Origin: Pseudomonas sp. MWU16-30317
GTDB lineage: Bacteria > Pseudomonadota > Gammaproteobacteria > Pseudomonadales > Pseudomonadaceae
Assembly (NCBI RefSeq): GCF_020515695.1
Contig: NZ_JAIWJA010000003.1
Span: 62,001 to 126,000 of the forward strand
Length of the DNA: 64,000 nt
Direction: 5' to 3'
The translations under genes and the position numbers were made by a program. A model generated the notes under the pieces. The model had not been told where the DNA came from. It ran no database searches and saw only the letters and a list, made by a program, of their open reading frames with translations. This document shows, in pieces, positions 1 to 9,079 of the stretch; position 1 is the stretch's first letter; each line of letters opens with the position of its first letter.

Positions 1-530
1 ACAAGCACACCCCAGCGCTGGGCGAGCGGGTCTTCGTCGACCGCTCGGCGGTGGTCATCGGCGATGTCGAACTGGGCGCCGACAGCTCGGTGTGGCCACT
101 GACGGTAATCCGCGGCGACATGCACCGCATTCGGATCGGCCAGCGCACCAGCGTGCAGGACGCGAGCGTGTTGCACATCACCCATGCGGGGCCGTTCAAT
201 CCGGAGGGCTTCCCCCTGATCATCGGCGACGACGTGACCATCGGCCACAAGGTCATGCTCCACGGTTGCACTCTGGGCAGTCGCATTCTGGTGGGCATGG
301 GCAGCACCGTGATGGACGGCGCAGTGGTCGAGGACGAGGTGATCATCGGCGCCGGCAGCCTGGTGCCGCCGGGCAAGCGGCTGGAGAGTGGCTATCTCTA
401 CGTCGGCAGCCCGGTCAAACAGGCACGGCCTTTGACCGACAAGGAGCGGGCGTTCTTTACCTACACCGCAGGCAACTACGTGAAGCTCAAGGACCAACAT
501 CTGGCCGAAGGCTTCGACCAGAGCGAATAA
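1..530 (+). CDS. Gamma-carbonic anhydrase family protein (5' partial)
   Basis: Left-handed beta-helix (hexapeptide repeat) protein of the gamma-carbonic anhydrase/YrdA type. The frame is open to the window edge, so the true start lies upstream and the N-terminus is missing. Repeats such as IGDVELGADSSVW, IGDDVTIGHKVMLHGC and VGMGSTVMDGAVV are visible. The His residues in LHITHAG and IGHKVMLHGC are at the positions where the family binds its metal. Family members are cytosolic trimers; some hydrate CO2, while for many bacterial ones no activity has been shown. The HAD gene follows 13 bp downstream and may be co-transcribed. Family assignment is firm; enzymatic activity is not shown by sequence. 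Confidence 0.9.
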   Translation, partial: KHTPALGERVFVDRSAVVIGDVELGADSSVWPLTVIRGDMHRIRIGQRTSVQDASVLHITHAGPFNPEGFPLIIGDDVTIGHKVMLHGCTLGSRILVGMGSTVMDGAVVEDEVIIGAGSLVPPGKRLESGYLYVGSPVKQARPLTDKERAFFTYTAGNYVKLKDQHLAEGFDQSE

Positions 531-543
531 GATCGGGACCCTC

Positions 544-1197
544 ATGCATTATCAAAATATTCTGTTCGACCTCGATGGCACGCTGACCGACCCGCGCCTG
601 GGCATCACCCGCTCGGTGCAGTATGCGCTGGCCAAGCTGGGTATCGACGAGCCGGACCTGGTGGCGCTGGAGCATTTTATCGGACCGCCGCTGCTGGAGC
701 AGTTCATGCTTGCCTATGGCTTCGACGAGGCGCGGGGCTGGGAGGCGCTGAATCATTATCGTGATCGCTTCAAAGTGACCGGCATTTACGAAAACCAGGT
801 GTTCGATGGCGTCGTGGACTTGCTGGAGACCTTGGTAGCGCAGGGCAGACACCTGTATATCGCCACTTCCAAACCGTGGGAATTCGCCCGCGAGATCGCC
901 CGACATTTCGACTTCGCTCGGCATTTCAAGGTGATCTACGGCAGCGAGCTGGACGGCACACGGACCAACAAGGTCGAGCTGATTAGGCACATTCTCGAGC
1001 AGGAACGGCTCGATCCCGTGCATACCTTGATGATTGGCGACCGCAAGCATGATTTGATCGGTGGCAAGCTCAACGGCCTGGATGTAGCGGCGGTGGGGTA
1101 TGGGTTTGGCAGTCGGGAAGAGCTGCAGGCCGAGCAGCCGACTTGGCATTTCGAGACGTTGGCCGAGTTGCGTGGCGCGTTCCTGCAAATGCCATAG
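544..1197 (+). CDS. HAD-superfamily hydrolase, phosphoglycolate phosphatase-like
   Basis: A 217-residue HAD phosphatase. Motif I is FDLDGT (nucleophile Asp9, acid/base Asp11), the TSKP region near residue 110 supplies the motif III Lys, and GDRKHD at 165-170 is motif IV. A helical cap domain lies between motif I and residue about 85, as in the Gph/5'-nucleotidase branch. The substrate cannot be told from sequence; small phosphomonoesters such as phosphoglycolate or nucleotides are typical. It starts 13 bp after the carbonic-anhydrase-like gene, so a two-gene operon is likely. A REP pair follows the stop codon. Confidence 0.88.
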   Translation: MHYQNILFDLDGTLTDPRLGITRSVQYALAKLGIDEPDLVALEHFIGPPLLEQFMLAYGFDEARGWEALNHYRDRFKVTGIYENQVFDGVVDLLETLVAQGRHLYIATSKPWEFAREIARHFDFARHFKVIYGSELDGTRTNKVELIRHILEQERLDPVHTLMIGDRKHDLIGGKLNGLDVAAVGYGFGSREELQAEQPTWHFETLAELRGAFLQMP

Positions 1198-1214
1198 GCC
1201 AGCGGCGAGCTCAC

Positions 1215-1291
1215 GGCCCCTTCGCGAGCAGAACTCACTCCCACAGGTGAATGCGGCCAACGTGGGAGCGGGCTCTGCCCGCGAAGGGGCC
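1215..1291. repeat. REP pair (BIME-like inverted repeat)
   Basis: Two GC-rich REP units face each other: ggccccttcgcg...ctcccaca and tgtgggag-like...cgcgaaggggcc, separated by about 20 bp. The same core (gggagc-ggct-n-tgcccgcgaa) recurs between genes throughout the window. This copy sits between the convergent HAD and aminopeptidase genes. Confidence 0.85.
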
Positions 1292-1298
1292 ATCAGCC

Positions 1299-2390
1299 TC
1301 AGCGCATCAATTGCTGGAGGAATGCCTTGCGCTCATCCGCCGGCAACCCGCCCAGGCGTCGGACCTCAGTGTAGAACGCCGGCCAGTCACCGTTCACCTG
1401 CTTGAACACCTGCGCAAACGCCGGCACGTACTGGTCGTACAGCCCGAACGGCAGCAACTTCGCATTGTTCAACGGCGAATACACCCAAGCGTCGAACCGG
1501 CCCTTGCCGCCCCATTGGCTGACCTTGAGCGCTTCATACTGCTGGCGCATGTGCGCAAACTCGGCTGCCTTGGCACTGCGCATGGCATCGCGGGTCAATG
1601 GCTGCGCATAAAGTTGCTGAAGTCGCTCGCGAGTCTCGAGCACCAGCTGGGTGAACTGATCAAGCTGACGGTTCAGATCCACGTCAGCCGGTGCCAGCCC
1701 ACGCGCTGCGCGCCACTGCCTGGTGCCTTCCTGCTCGACAAAGGTGGCGTAGGACTCGTTGAATTCGGTGTCGTTCTTCACGTAGAAATTCTGATGAGCC
1801 AGCTCGTGGAAAATCAGCGTGGCGAGGCGCTCATCGCCCCAGGTCATCATCGAGCTGATGATGGGGTCATCGAACCAGCCCAGGGTCGAATAGGCCTCTA
1901 CGCCCCCCACATAGACATCCATGCCCTGCTGGCGCTGTAACGCCGCCGCCCCTCGAGCCGCGCCCTGGCTGTAATACCCGCGGTATGCCACGCAGCCGGC
2001 GATAGGGAAGCAGTGGGTTTGCGGATTGAGGGAAAACTCCGCCGTCGCGAACACGTTCCACACCACTGACGGTCTATGGATATCCACATACAACCGATAG
2101 CTGCGGTTATCCGGCAGATGCAGTTGCTGGCTGGCGAAATCCCGCGCCGCCTGAGAGCGCTCGAGGCGCGCGCGCAACCTGGCGTCGGTGGCTGGATCAG
2201 CGATGACGGCGGTCACCGGCTGCCGCCCACGCAACAGCTGCCACTGGCCGTCCGCCAGCTGCCCGTAATAGCTCAGGGTGGAGCAACCACTGAGCAGCCC
2301 GAGGAGCGCCAAGGGAACCAACACCCGAAAAAAAAGGTCGAGTGAGCCAAGGTTTGAGCGTACCAACGAAAAAAATCCCATCTGCGCCAT
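1299..2390 (-). CDS. Putative zinc aminopeptidase, outer-membrane lipoprotein (PF10023 / COG4324 family)
   Basis: A 363-residue protein with a long hydrophobic N-terminal segment ending in a lipobox (LSGC, Cys about 35), so a lipid-anchored periplasmic protein is expected. HELAHQ near residue 195 is the HExxH zinc motif; a Glu in NESYATF downstream is a candidate third ligand. These features and the overall pattern match the family annotated as predicted aminopeptidase in proteobacteria; the substrate is unknown. The annotated start may be too far upstream: several residues precede the hydrophobic core, and a start closer to it is possible. It is convergent with the HAD gene and divergent from the small lipoprotein gene at 2485. 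Confidence 0.82.
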   Translation of the reverse strand: MAQMGFFSLVRSNLGSLDLFFRVLVPLALLGLLSGCSTLSYYGQLADGQWQLLRGRQPVTAVIADPATDARLRARLERSQAARDFASQQLHLPDNRSYRLYVDIHRPSVVWNVFATAEFSLNPQTHCFPIAGCVAYRGYYSQGAARGAAALQRQQGMDVYVGGVEAYSTLGWFDDPIISSMMTWGDERLATLIFHELAHQNFYVKNDTEFNESYATFVEQEGTRQWRAARGLAPADVDLNRQLDQFTQLVLETRERLQQLYAQPLTRDAMRSAKAAEFAHMRQQYEALKVSQWGGKGRFDAWVYSPLNNAKLLPFGLYDQYVPAFAQVFKQVNGDWPAFYTEVRRLGGLPADERKAFLQQLMR

Positions 2391-2484
2391 CGGTTGTCCC
2401 GCTCTATGTACAAAATCCGTCCGCGTTGTCAGTTACGACGCTATAGGCGGGCAGGGCACCATGTTGCCTCTTCGGAGTTTTGCC

Positions 2485-2901
2485 ATGCGTGAAATATTGT
2501 TCGTCTGTACGGTGGTGGCCATGCTGTCCGGCTGCAGCACCCTGCCCGATCCCGATCCTAATCAAGCCTGGATCGACCTGCACCCCAAGGCAGACACCTC
2601 GCTGCGTGCTGAACAAGTGGATGCCCATGACTGGACCGACAAACGTTATTTCGAAGTACAACCCGGCAGCCATGAACTCAAAGTACGCTATCAGTTTGCC
2701 GTCGACCCCACCAATATCGGCCCCAACAGCGAAACCCTGTGGCGCGACTGCCAGATGAGCCTGAACTTCAAGACCTTCAATGCGGGCGAGCGCTATGAGC
2801 TGGAAGCCGGCAGCCTGGGCTTTCAGCCGTGGGCAAAACTCTATGACCAGCAGCGCAAGGTAGTTGGCCAGGCCAAACCGACCGGGTGCCAGAGCGCTTG
2901 A
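2485..2901 (+). CDS. Small lipoprotein, paralogue of the gene at 3043
   Basis: A 138-residue predicted lipoprotein: MREILF, a short hydrophobic core, then lipobox LSGC. The start was chosen at the ATG preceded by cggag at a normal distance and directly upstream of the signal peptide; the longer frame lacks a signal. After the lipobox come AWIDL, a RYFEVQPGSHELKVRY core and a second conserved block GERYELEAG. The gene at 3043 has the same arrangement, so the two are tandem paralogues. I do not recognise a named function; the PGxH..L.VRY block resembles small PEGA-like beta domains of other surface lipoproteins, which is only an impression. Confidence 0.75.
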   Translation: MREILFVCTVVAMLSGCSTLPDPDPNQAWIDLHPKADTSLRAEQVDAHDWTDKRYFEVQPGSHELKVRYQFAVDPTNIGPNSETLWRDCQMSLNFKTFNAGERYELEAGSLGFQPWAKLYDQQRKVVGQAKPTGCQSA

Positions 2902-3042
2902 GGTAGCGGGGAGACCAAGCCTAGGTTAAGCACAAGAGGTGCAGCGATGCTGTGGACCTACTAGCGACCAGCGCCCGCTACCACAGGAGGGTCGTGGGGC
3001 TTGAGCGGTGATATGCTTCGAACATCACCTGCGGAGTCCGCC

Positions 3043-3453
3043 ATGCGCCACCTGCTTCCCCTGTCACTGGTCAGCTTGCTGAGCGCTTGCGCGTTACCGC
3101 CGCTGCCGCCCGAAAATCCGCAAATGGCCTGGATCGACCTCTACACCCAGACTGGCCGACTGGTCATGGCCGAGCGCTTGGACGGCAAACGCCTGGATGA
3201 CGGCCGTTACTTTCAGGTCACCCCTGGGCCGCACACCTTGCTGATTCGCTTCGATTACGAGGTCACCTGGGGGGCGAGATGGAACGATCCGCAATACCGT
3301 ACCTGCTACATGCGCGTGGAATATCCGAACTTCAAGGCCGGTCAACGGTATCGTCTGGAAGGATGGGTGCTGGGGATTTCGCCTGAGGCAAGGCTGCACG
3401 ATGCCAGTGGCGCTATCGTCGGTGACGACAATCAGCAAAGCTGTCTGTATTGA
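3043..3453 (+). CDS. Small lipoprotein, paralogue of the gene at 2485
   Basis: A 136-residue predicted lipoprotein starting MRHLLPLSLV with lipobox LSAC. The start is the ATG 6-7 bases after cggag, in the same context as its upstream paralogue. It shares AWIDL, the RYFQVTPGPHTLLIRF core, a Cys-containing RTCYMRVE segment (DCQMSLNF in the paralogue) and GQRYRLEGWVLG. The 141 bp between the two genes hold no other open frame of note. Function unknown; a surface or periplasmic role is inferred from lipidation only. Confidence 0.75.
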   Translation: MRHLLPLSLVSLLSACALPPLPPENPQMAWIDLYTQTGRLVMAERLDGKRLDDGRYFQVTPGPHTLLIRFDYEVTWGARWNDPQYRTCYMRVEYPNFKAGQRYRLEGWVLGISPEARLHDASGAIVGDDNQQSCLY

Positions 3454-3470
3454 CTGCAGCGGCTACAGGG

Positions 3471-3701
3471 TCAGCGATCGTTCTTTTGGTAGATGATCTT
3501 CATGCGGCCAAAGTTGCAGGACCCGACGATCATCGCCGGATCCTGGCTCTTGGCTTCTTCGGCGGTGATGATCTCCAACGTGTAAGACGTCACGCCTTGC
3601 GCCTGAATCTTGGCCTCGATCTCGGCCTTCAAATCCTCGCACGCCTTGGGCGCCGCCAGCGCGTTGCCGGCCACAATCATCAACCCGAGCGCCAACCACA
3701 C
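3471..3701 (-). CDS. DUF1161 family small secreted protein, REP-abutted start
   Basis: A 76-residue DUF1161-type protein: signal-like MWLALGLMIVAGNALA, then ACEDLKAEIEAKIQAQGV, ending in a Cys-containing GSCNFGRMKIIYQK. The intact homologue at 5651-5875 has the same plan at 74 residues, which fixes the expected length and supports a GTG start at 3701. That GTG sits directly against a REP element. No good Shine-Dalgarno is visible and the n-region lacks Lys/Arg. A longer read-through start would translate the REP into the N-terminus. The gene may be a decayed or re-promoted paralogue. Family assignment is good; the start is uncertain. Confidence 0.65.
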   Translation of the reverse strand: MWLALGLMIVAGNALAAPKACEDLKAEIEAKIQAQGVTSYTLEIITAEEAKSQDPAMIVGSCNFGRMKIIYQKNDR

Positions 3702-3703
3702 CC

Positions 3704-3835
3704 GCCTGTGGGAGCGGGCTGTGCCCGCGTAGAGGCCACCACGAACAACCGAACGATCGGCTAGCGTGACTGGGCCTCGCACCACACCGAGGTGTTCGCT
3801 TCGTGGGCAGGACCCACTCCCACAGACAGGCTCAT
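3704..3835. repeat. REP pair, second unit degenerate
   Basis: A REP unit (ctgtgggagcgggctgtgcccgcg) at about 3706-3730 and a degenerate inverted unit (cttcgtgggc...actcccacag) at about 3799-3830. It fills the space between osmC and the DUF1161 gene and touches the putative start of the latter. Confidence 0.7.
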
Positions 3836-3838
3836 TCA

Positions 3839-4264
3839 TCACAGCAGTGTTGCATCCAGGCTGATCTCGGCACCCTTGAGCACCTTGGATACTGGGCAAC
3901 CCGCCTTGGCCTTGTTGGCCAGCTCAAGGAACTGCTCTTGCGTAGCGCCTGGCACTTTAGCCTTGAGAATCAGGTGCACAGCAGTGATGGCGAAACCATC
4001 TGCCTGCTTGTCCAACGTCACTTCAGCGGTCGTGTCGATACGTTCTGGAGTCAGATTTGCCTCGCCCAGAATCATCGACAGCGCCATCGAGAAGCAGCCC
4101 GCATGAGCGGCGCCGATCAATTCTTCCGGATTGGTACCGGGCACGCCTTCGAAGCGTGTATTGAAACCATAGGGAGTGTTGCGCAGCGCGCCGCTTTCCG
4201 TAGAAATCTGGCCTTTGCCCTGCTTCAGATCACCTTCCCAAATTGCCGATGCTGTCTTTTTCAT
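3839..4264 (-). CDS. osmC: OsmC-family organic hydroperoxide reductase
   Basis: A 141-residue OsmC-type peroxiredoxin. The family's two redox cysteines are present: Cys57 in HAGCFSM and Cys123 in KAGCPVSK, with conserved Arg37 in NTRFEG. The family reduces organic hydroperoxides in the cytosol and is usually induced by osmotic or stationary-phase stress. An AGG-rich Shine-Dalgarno (ggaggt, complement of acctcc) precedes the ATG. The KKTASAIWEGDLKQGKG start is typical of OsmC rather than Ohr. Confidence 0.92.
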   Translation of the reverse strand: MKKTASAIWEGDLKQGKGQISTESGALRNTPYGFNTRFEGVPGTNPEELIGAAHAGCFSMALSMILGEANLTPERIDTTAEVTLDKQADGFAITAVHLILKAKVPGATQEQFLELANKAKAGCPVSKVLKGAEISLDATLL

Positions 4265-4477
4265 GAAAACCTCCGTAAGGGTCGCACTCGAAAATAAGTA
4301 CCGTCACCCTATTCAGAGGTGACGCTCGTCAGCAAGTTCAGACCGATTGCAAAGCAGGTATTGAATTAGGTGGATATGCCCATATCATGAACCCACGCCT
4401 GTGACGCGATGATCACACGGTCATGCGCCCTGGTAACTGTCGGGGTGCATCGACCCAGCAGAGGATGTTCAAGCCTT

Positions 4478-5479
4478 ATGAAACGACTCGCCGATATCAA
4501 GATTTCCACCCTCGACCTGGTGCCCGTGCGCGCCGACAAGGGCGCGGCGCAATCGCTGCGCAACTCGCTGGACCTGGCGCAACACGTCGAGCGCTTCGGC
4601 TACAACCGCTTCTGGGTGGCCGAACACCACAACATGGACGGCATCGCCAGCTCGGCCACCTCGGTGTTGCTGGGGTATCTGGCCGGCGGCACCTCGACCA
4701 TCCGCGTCGGTAGCGGCGGGGTGATGCTGCCCAACCACGCGCCGCTGGTGATCGCCGAACAGTTCGGCACGCTCGAAAGCCTGTATCCGGGCCGTATCGA
4801 CCTGGGCCTGGGCCGCGCGCCTGGTTCGGATCAGATGACCGCCCGCGCCCTGCGCCGCGAGCGCTCTGGCAGCTCCGACGACTTTCCTGATGACGTCGCC
4901 GAACTGATCGAATACCTGGGCCCGCGCTTCCCCGAGCAAAAGGTCATCGCCGTACCGGGCAGTGATACCAACATCCCCATCTGGCTGCTGGGTTCAAGCC
5001 TGTTCAGCGCCCAGCTGGCAGGCATGCGCGGCTTGCCCTATGCCTTCGCCTCGCACTTCGCACCGCGCTACATGCACGAGGCGATCCGCGTGTATCGCAA
5101 CCACTTCCAGCCTTCCGCCGTGCTCGACGAGCCCTACGTGATGCTCGGGGTGCCGTTGGTGGTGGCCGAGACGGACGAGCGCGCGGAATATCTGGCGACG
5201 TCGGTGTACCGGCGCATCCTCAACCTCATGCGTGGCAAGAGCTTGATGCAACAGCCACCGGTGGAATCGATGGAAGGCCTGTGGCTGCCCCACGAGCGCG
5301 AGGCGGTAGGGGACTTCCTCGGCCTGGCGATGATCGGCAGCCCGGCCAAGGTTCGCGCCAAGTTGGAAGTATTGGTCGAGCAAACCCAGGCAGACGAACT
5401 GATCTTTACCTGCGATCTGTACGAACACGCCGACCGGATTCGCTCGTTCGAGTTGCTGGCGCAGGCGGTCAGGGGCTGA
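4478..5479 (+). CDS. Luciferase-like flavin-dependent monooxygenase (LLM class)
   Basis: A 333-residue TIM-barrel protein of the bacterial-luciferase-like, FMN-dependent oxidoreductase superfamily, close to the YhbW group. WVAEHHNM near residue 48, [23 protein letters not shown] and [12 protein letters not shown] are typical landmarks. The start at [14 protein letters not shown] was chosen because homology-like sequence begins there; the frame extends 69 bp further upstream without recognisable sequence. Substrate unknown. It is divergent from osmC, with 213 bp between them in which I see no further gene, and is followed by a REP pair. Confidence 0.85.
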   Translation: MKRLADIKISTLDLVPVRADKGAAQSLRNSLDLAQHVERFGYNRFWVAEHHNMDGIASSATSVLLGYLAGGTSTIRVGSGGVMLPNHAPLVIAEQFGTLESLYPGRIDLGLGRAPGSDQMTARALRRERSGSSDDFPDDVAELIEYLGPRFPEQKVIAVPGSDTNIPIWLLGSSLFSAQLAGMRGLPYAFASHFAPRYMHEAIRVYRNHFQPSAVLDEPYVMLGVPLVVAETDERAEYLATSVYRRILNLMRGKSLMQQPPVESMEGLWLPHEREAVGDFLGLAMIGSPAKVRAKLEVLVEQTQADELIFTCDLYEHADRIRSFELLAQAVRG

Positions 5480-5498
5480 AATATGGCCATGCAGGGCT

Positions 5499-5577
5499 GG
5501 CCTCTTCGCGGGCAAGCCTTGCTCCCACAGGGGTACGACTTCTCTGTGGGAGCAAGGCTTGCCCGCGAAAGGGCCCC
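5499..5577. repeat. REP pair (BIME-like inverted repeat)
   Basis: Near-perfect inverted pair: ggcctcttcgcgggcaagccttgctcccaca and its reverse complement, about 17 bp apart, between the convergent LLM and DUF1161 genes. Confidence 0.88.
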
Positions 5578-5608
5578 TGAGCCATCCATATTCCAGCACC
5601 TCACACAG

Positions 5609-5636
5609 CAAAAAGCCGGCATCCAAGCCGGTTTTT
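5609..5636. terminator. Rho-independent terminator, bidirectional
   Basis: A stem of GCCGGC/GCCGG around ATCCAA, flanked by an A run on one side and TTTTT on the other. It lies just past the stop of the minus-strand DUF1161 gene and also faces the LLM gene. Confidence 0.75.
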
Positions 5637-5650
5637 CTGCATCTGAATCA

Positions 5651-5875
5651 TCAGCCTTTCTTGTACACGATCTCTTTGCTGCCTGCCTCGCAAGTCCCGA
5701 CCACTTTGGCATCCGCTCCTGCGCCCTTGGCGACTACGTCAAGCGAGTAGCCCGACGCACCTTTGGCCTTGATCTTGGCGTCGATCTCGCCCTTGAGGTC
5801 ATCACACGACTTGCCTGCCGCAAATGCGCCACTGGCAATACTCAACAAACTTACCGCCAACAGAAACTTCTTCAT
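5651..5875 (-). CDS. DUF1161 family small secreted protein
   Basis: A 74-residue protein with a classic signal peptide (MKKFLLAVSLLSIASGAFA). The mature part SCDDLKGEIDAKIKAKGASGYSLDV ends with a second Cys in GTCEAGSKEIVYKK; the two cysteines probably form a periplasmic disulphide. It is a paralogue of the REP-abutted gene at 3471. DUF1161 has no known function. A terminator follows directly. Confidence 0.85.
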   Translation of the reverse strand: MKKFLLAVSLLSIASGAFAAGKSCDDLKGEIDAKIKAKGASGYSLDVVAKGAGADAKVVGTCEAGSKEIVYKKG

Positions 5876-6008
5876 CGGTCACATTCCCTGGTCGGATCAA
5901 ACAATAAAATGGGCGCCTCCCGAATTTGGTCAGCGCCCGCTACTTGTAGCCGAATAAACCCACCTCAGCCAGCCCGAAATATCGGGCGCTGATGTAGGGA
6001 ATTTCCGA

Positions 6009-6224
6009 TCAGCTGTGCTCGATGCGGAAGCCGACCTTCAACGTCACCTGAAAGTGCGCCGCGCGCCCAGCCTCGATGTGGCCTCGGGTCTCGGTGACTT
6101 CAAACCATTCCAGATTTTTCAGGCTCTTACTGGCCTCGGCCAGGGCATTGTTGATCGCATCTTCGATGCTGGTCGGCGAGGAGCCGACGAGTTCGATCTT
6201 CTTGTACGTGTGATGGTCGCTCAT
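6009..6224 (-). CDS. Dodecin family flavin-binding protein
   Basis: A 71-residue dodecin: [28 protein letters not shown]..., with the flavin-stacking Trp in LEWFEV and the RGHIEAG/VGFRIE strand pattern of the family. Dodecins form cytosolic dodecamers that store or buffer flavins. The ATG at 6224 has gggaga just upstream; the longer frame adds no family-like sequence. Single transcription unit. Confidence 0.9.
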   Translation of the reverse strand: MSDHHTYKKIELVGSSPTSIEDAINNALAEASKSLKNLEWFEVTETRGHIEAGRAAHFQVTLKVGFRIEHS

Positions 6225-6378
6225 GGTGGTTCTCCCTAGTGGTCTGATTTCAGCGTGACAGCGCTGTGGTCTTGTACATCTGTGGGGAAATACACGGGAA
6301 AAGTTCACCCGCACTGCACTTTCTGCACAGCGCGCAGTCGGAAACTACACCGCAACTCATCCCCAAGGAGAAGTCACC

Positions 6379-6702
6379 ATGGCCAATACTTCGTTACGCA
6401 AAGCCTCGCTGCAGAGCATGGAAGCCGAAATCGAAAGCCTGCTCAAGTCACTGGAGAGCCTGAAGGAGGACGCGTCCGGAGAGTCGTTGAAAACCCTCAA
6501 GGCGCTCAAGGCCAATGCCGAGAATGCCCTCAAGCACTCGCGTCATCTGCTCAGCGATGTCTATGAAGAAGTGAAAGTCAAAACCCGCGAAACCAGCGTC
6601 GCCACCCGCGACTACGCTCAGGAACACCCGTGGACCACCGCTGGTGTGGCCGTCGGCGCGCTCGGCCTGTTGGCTGCGTACCTGATCACCAAGCGTGACT
6701 GA
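6379..6702 (+). CDS. ElaB/YqjD/DUF883-like membrane-anchored protein
   Basis: A 107-residue protein: a long amphipathic, probably coiled-coil helix (residues about 10-80, rich in Lys/Glu/Leu) followed by EHPWTTAGVAVGALGLLAAYLI and a short basic tail KRD. This C-terminal tail-anchor pattern is typical of the ElaB/YqjD group, inner-membrane proteins that in E. coli associate with ribosomes in stationary phase. A strong aaggag lies 8 bp upstream of the ATG. It is divergent from dodecin. Confidence 0.85.
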   Translation: MANTSLRKASLQSMEAEIESLLKSLESLKEDASGESLKTLKALKANAENALKHSRHLLSDVYEEVKVKTRETSVATRDYAQEHPWTTAGVAVGALGLLAAYLITKRD

Positions 6703-6738
6703 ATTCGGTAATACGCCGTACCCGTGACGATGCTCTCA

Positions 6739-6828
6739 GGGCCCGGTCGCGAGCAAGCTTTGGTCCCGCGCTGCAAATAGTTACAGCAGCGAGCAACTGC
6801 AGGAGCACGGCTTGCCCGCGAAGGCGTC
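6739..6828. repeat. REP pair, partly degenerate
   Basis: Inverted REP halves gggcccggtcgcgagcaagcttt and gcacggcttgcccgcgaagg around a diverged centre, between the convergent DUF883-like gene and trpI. Confidence 0.65.
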
Positions 6829-6835
6829 TTAGGCA

Positions 6836-7732
6836 TCACACGGGCTGGCGCTGCAACTCGGCTTTGAGCCACTGCGCCAGTTGCTGCGCGCGCCCATCTG
6901 CGGCGCGCCGCGGCACCCACAACGCCAGGCGGGCTGGGGTTTCAGTAAATCCCCAAGGCGCTGCCAGCCGACCTGCATTCAAGTCGTCCGCCACCAATGG
7001 CTCGGGCGCAATCGCGATCCCCAGTCCGGCGACCGCCGCTTCCAGCAAATAATACAGATGCTCGAACGCTTGCCCGTAACGCAGCGCGTCGACCGCTATG
7101 CCATTTTGCTGCGCCCAACTGGGCCATGCCTGCAACCGCGAGGTGGTCTGCAGCAGCGTCTCGTACTGCAACGCGCTGACCGGTGCCCCGCGCAGCCGTT
7201 CGAAGCCGACGAAGCGCGGGCTGACTACCGGGCCGATACGCTCGCTGGCCAGCTCGAATATCTGCATGTCCGCGGGCCACGGCGGCTCGGCGAATACCAG
7301 CAAGGCGTCGAGCCCGGGCCGGCGCGGATCGAGATCACCTTCCCCGGCAGACAGGTGCAGGCGCAGATCCGGCAAGTCAGCATTCAAGCGCCCCAGCCGC
7401 GGAATGAACCAGCGTGCCAACAGGCTGCCGGAACAGCCCAGCACAAATGGCGCGTCGGCACTGCCTTGGCTGATCTCGCTGCATACGCCGCGCAAACGCT
7501 CGAACGCATCGCTGCTGGCGTCACGTAAGCGCACACCGGCATCTGTGAGTTTAACGCCGCGCCCATCCTTGCTGAACAAGGCCACGCCCAGATGCTCTTC
7601 AAGCACCTTGATCTGGCGGCTGACGGCGCCATGGGTCACATGCAACTGTTCACCCGCCAGGCTGACGCTGTTCAGCCGGGCGGCGGCTTCGAAGGCCCGC
7701 AGGGCATTCAGAGGGGGGAGGTCACGGCTCAT
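6836..7732 (-). CDS. trpI: LysR-family activator of trpBA
   Basis: A 298-residue LysR-type regulator: N-terminal winged helix ([34 protein letters not shown] split over residues 8-40) and a C-terminal ligand-binding domain. It is divergent from trpBA with 126 bp between start codons, the TrpI arrangement known in Pseudomonas, where TrpI with indoleglycerol phosphate activates trpBA. The start [14 protein letters not shown] was chosen over an upstream ATG because homology begins there. The known operator dyad TGTGAG-N5-CTGACA lies 8 bp from this start, allowing autoregulation. Confidence 0.93.
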   Translation of the reverse strand: MSRDLPPLNALRAFEAAARLNSVSLAGEQLHVTHGAVSRQIKVLEEHLGVALFSKDGRGVKLTDAGVRLRDASSDAFERLRGVCSEISQGSADAPFVLGCSGSLLARWFIPRLGRLNADLPDLRLHLSAGEGDLDPRRPGLDALLVFAEPPWPADMQIFELASERIGPVVSPRFVGFERLRGAPVSALQYETLLQTTSRLQAWPSWAQQNGIAVDALRYGQAFEHLYYLLEAAVAGLGIAIAPEPLVADDLNAGRLAAPWGFTETPARLALWVPRRAADGRAQQLAQWLKAELQRQPV

Positions 7733-7739
7733 GATGATA

Positions 7740-7756
7740 TGTGAGGTTTCCTGACA
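7740..7756. promoter_or_regulatory. TrpI operator site I
   Basis: The hyphenated dyad TGTGAG-GTTTC-CTGACA matches the TrpI site I motif I recall for Pseudomonas trpI/trpBA control regions. It is about 100 bp upstream of the trpB start and directly upstream of trpI, fitting activation of trpBA and repression of trpI from the same site. Confidence 0.8.
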
Positions 7757-7858
7757 GGTTGCGGCAATCTTATCGGTTTTCATCTGCTCGCGGGGTGACT
7801 ACAGTTATTCCCATCGACATTTGATGTCCAACCTCTTTCTTGATCACTGGAGCGTTCC

Positions 7859-9079
7859 ATGACCCAGAGCAATTTGCGCAACGGCCCCGACGCCAACGGC
7901 CTGTTCGGTGCATTCGGCGGCCGCTACGTAGCCGAAACCCTGATGCCACTGGTGCTGGACCTGGCCCGCGAATACGAGGCGGCCAAGGTCGATCCTGAAT
8001 TCCTCGAGCAGCTGGCGTATTTTCAGCGCGACTATATCGGCCGTCCGAACCCCCTGTATTTCGCCGAACGCCTGACCGAGCACCTGGGTGGCGCGAAAAT
8101 CTTCTTCAAACGTGAAGAACTCAACCACACTGGCGCCCACAAGGTGAACAACTGCATCGGCCAGGTGCTGTTGGCCAAGCGCATGGGCAAAAAACGCCTG
8201 ATCGCCGAAACCGGCGCCGGCATGCACGGCGTGGCCACCGCCACCGTCGCCGCGCGTTTCGGCCTGCCTTGCGTGATCTACATGGGTGCCACCGACATCG
8301 AGCGCCAGCAGGCCAACGTGTTCCGCATGAAGCTGCTGGGCGCCGAGATCGTCCCGGTCACCTCTGGCACCGGCACCCTCAAGGACGCCATGAACGACGC
8401 CCTGCGTGACTGGGTCACCAACGTCGAAGACACCTTCTACCTGATCGGCACCGTCGCCGGCCCGCACCCTTACCCGGCCATGGTTCGCGACTTCCAGTCG
8501 ATCATCGGCAAGGAAACCAAAGAGCAGATGCAGGAGAAGGAAGGCCGTCTGCCCGACAGCCTGATCGCCTGCGTGGGCGGTGGCTCGAACGCCATGGGCC
8601 TGTTCCACCCGTTCCTGGATGACGCCAGCGTCGAAATCATCGGCGTCGAAGCCGCCGGCCACGGCGTCGAATCCGGCAAACACGCGGCCAGCCTGAACGG
8701 CGGCGTGCCGGGCGTACTGCACGGCAACCGCACCTACCTGCTGCAGGACGACGACGGCCAGATCACCGACGCCCATTCGATCTCGGCCGGCCTCGATTAC
8801 CCGGGCATCGGCCCCGAGCACGCCTGGTTGCATGAGATCAAGCGCGTCAACTACACCAGCATCACCGACGACGAAGCCCTGGCCGCGTTCCACACCAGCT
8901 GCCGTCTGGAAGGCATCATCCCGGCGCTGGAAACCGCTCACGCTCTGGCCGAAGTGATCAAGCGCGCGCCGACCCTGCCCAAGGACCACCTCATGGTCGT
9001 GTGCCTGTCGGGCCGTGGCGACAAGGACATGCAAACCGTCATGAACCACATGGCCGCTACCCAGGAGAAATCGGTATGA
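7859..9079 (+). CDS. trpB: Tryptophan synthase beta subunit
   Basis: A 406-residue PLP enzyme that condenses indole with serine to give tryptophan, as the beta subunit of the alpha2-beta2 complex. The PLP lysine is Lys95 in [17 protein letters not shown] holds the cofactor phosphate, and ETGAGMHG is the usual substrate loop. Full length for the family. The ATG has ggag 8 bp upstream. It overlaps trpA by 4 bp (ATGA), so the subunits are translationally coupled. Regulation is by the divergent TrpI. Confidence 0.98.
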   Translation: MTQSNLRNGPDANGLFGAFGGRYVAETLMPLVLDLAREYEAAKVDPEFLEQLAYFQRDYIGRPNPLYFAERLTEHLGGAKIFFKREELNHTGAHKVNNCIGQVLLAKRMGKKRLIAETGAGMHGVATATVAARFGLPCVIYMGATDIERQQANVFRMKLLGAEIVPVTSGTGTLKDAMNDALRDWVTNVEDTFYLIGTVAGPHPYPAMVRDFQSIIGKETKEQMQEKEGRLPDSLIACVGGGSNAMGLFHPFLDDASVEIIGVEAAGHGVESGKHAASLNGGVPGVLHGNRTYLLQDDDGQITDAHSISAGLDYPGIGPEHAWLHEIKRVNYTSITDDEALAAFHTSCRLEGIIPALETAHALAEVIKRAPTLPKDHLMVVCLSGRGDKDMQTVMNHMAATQEKSV

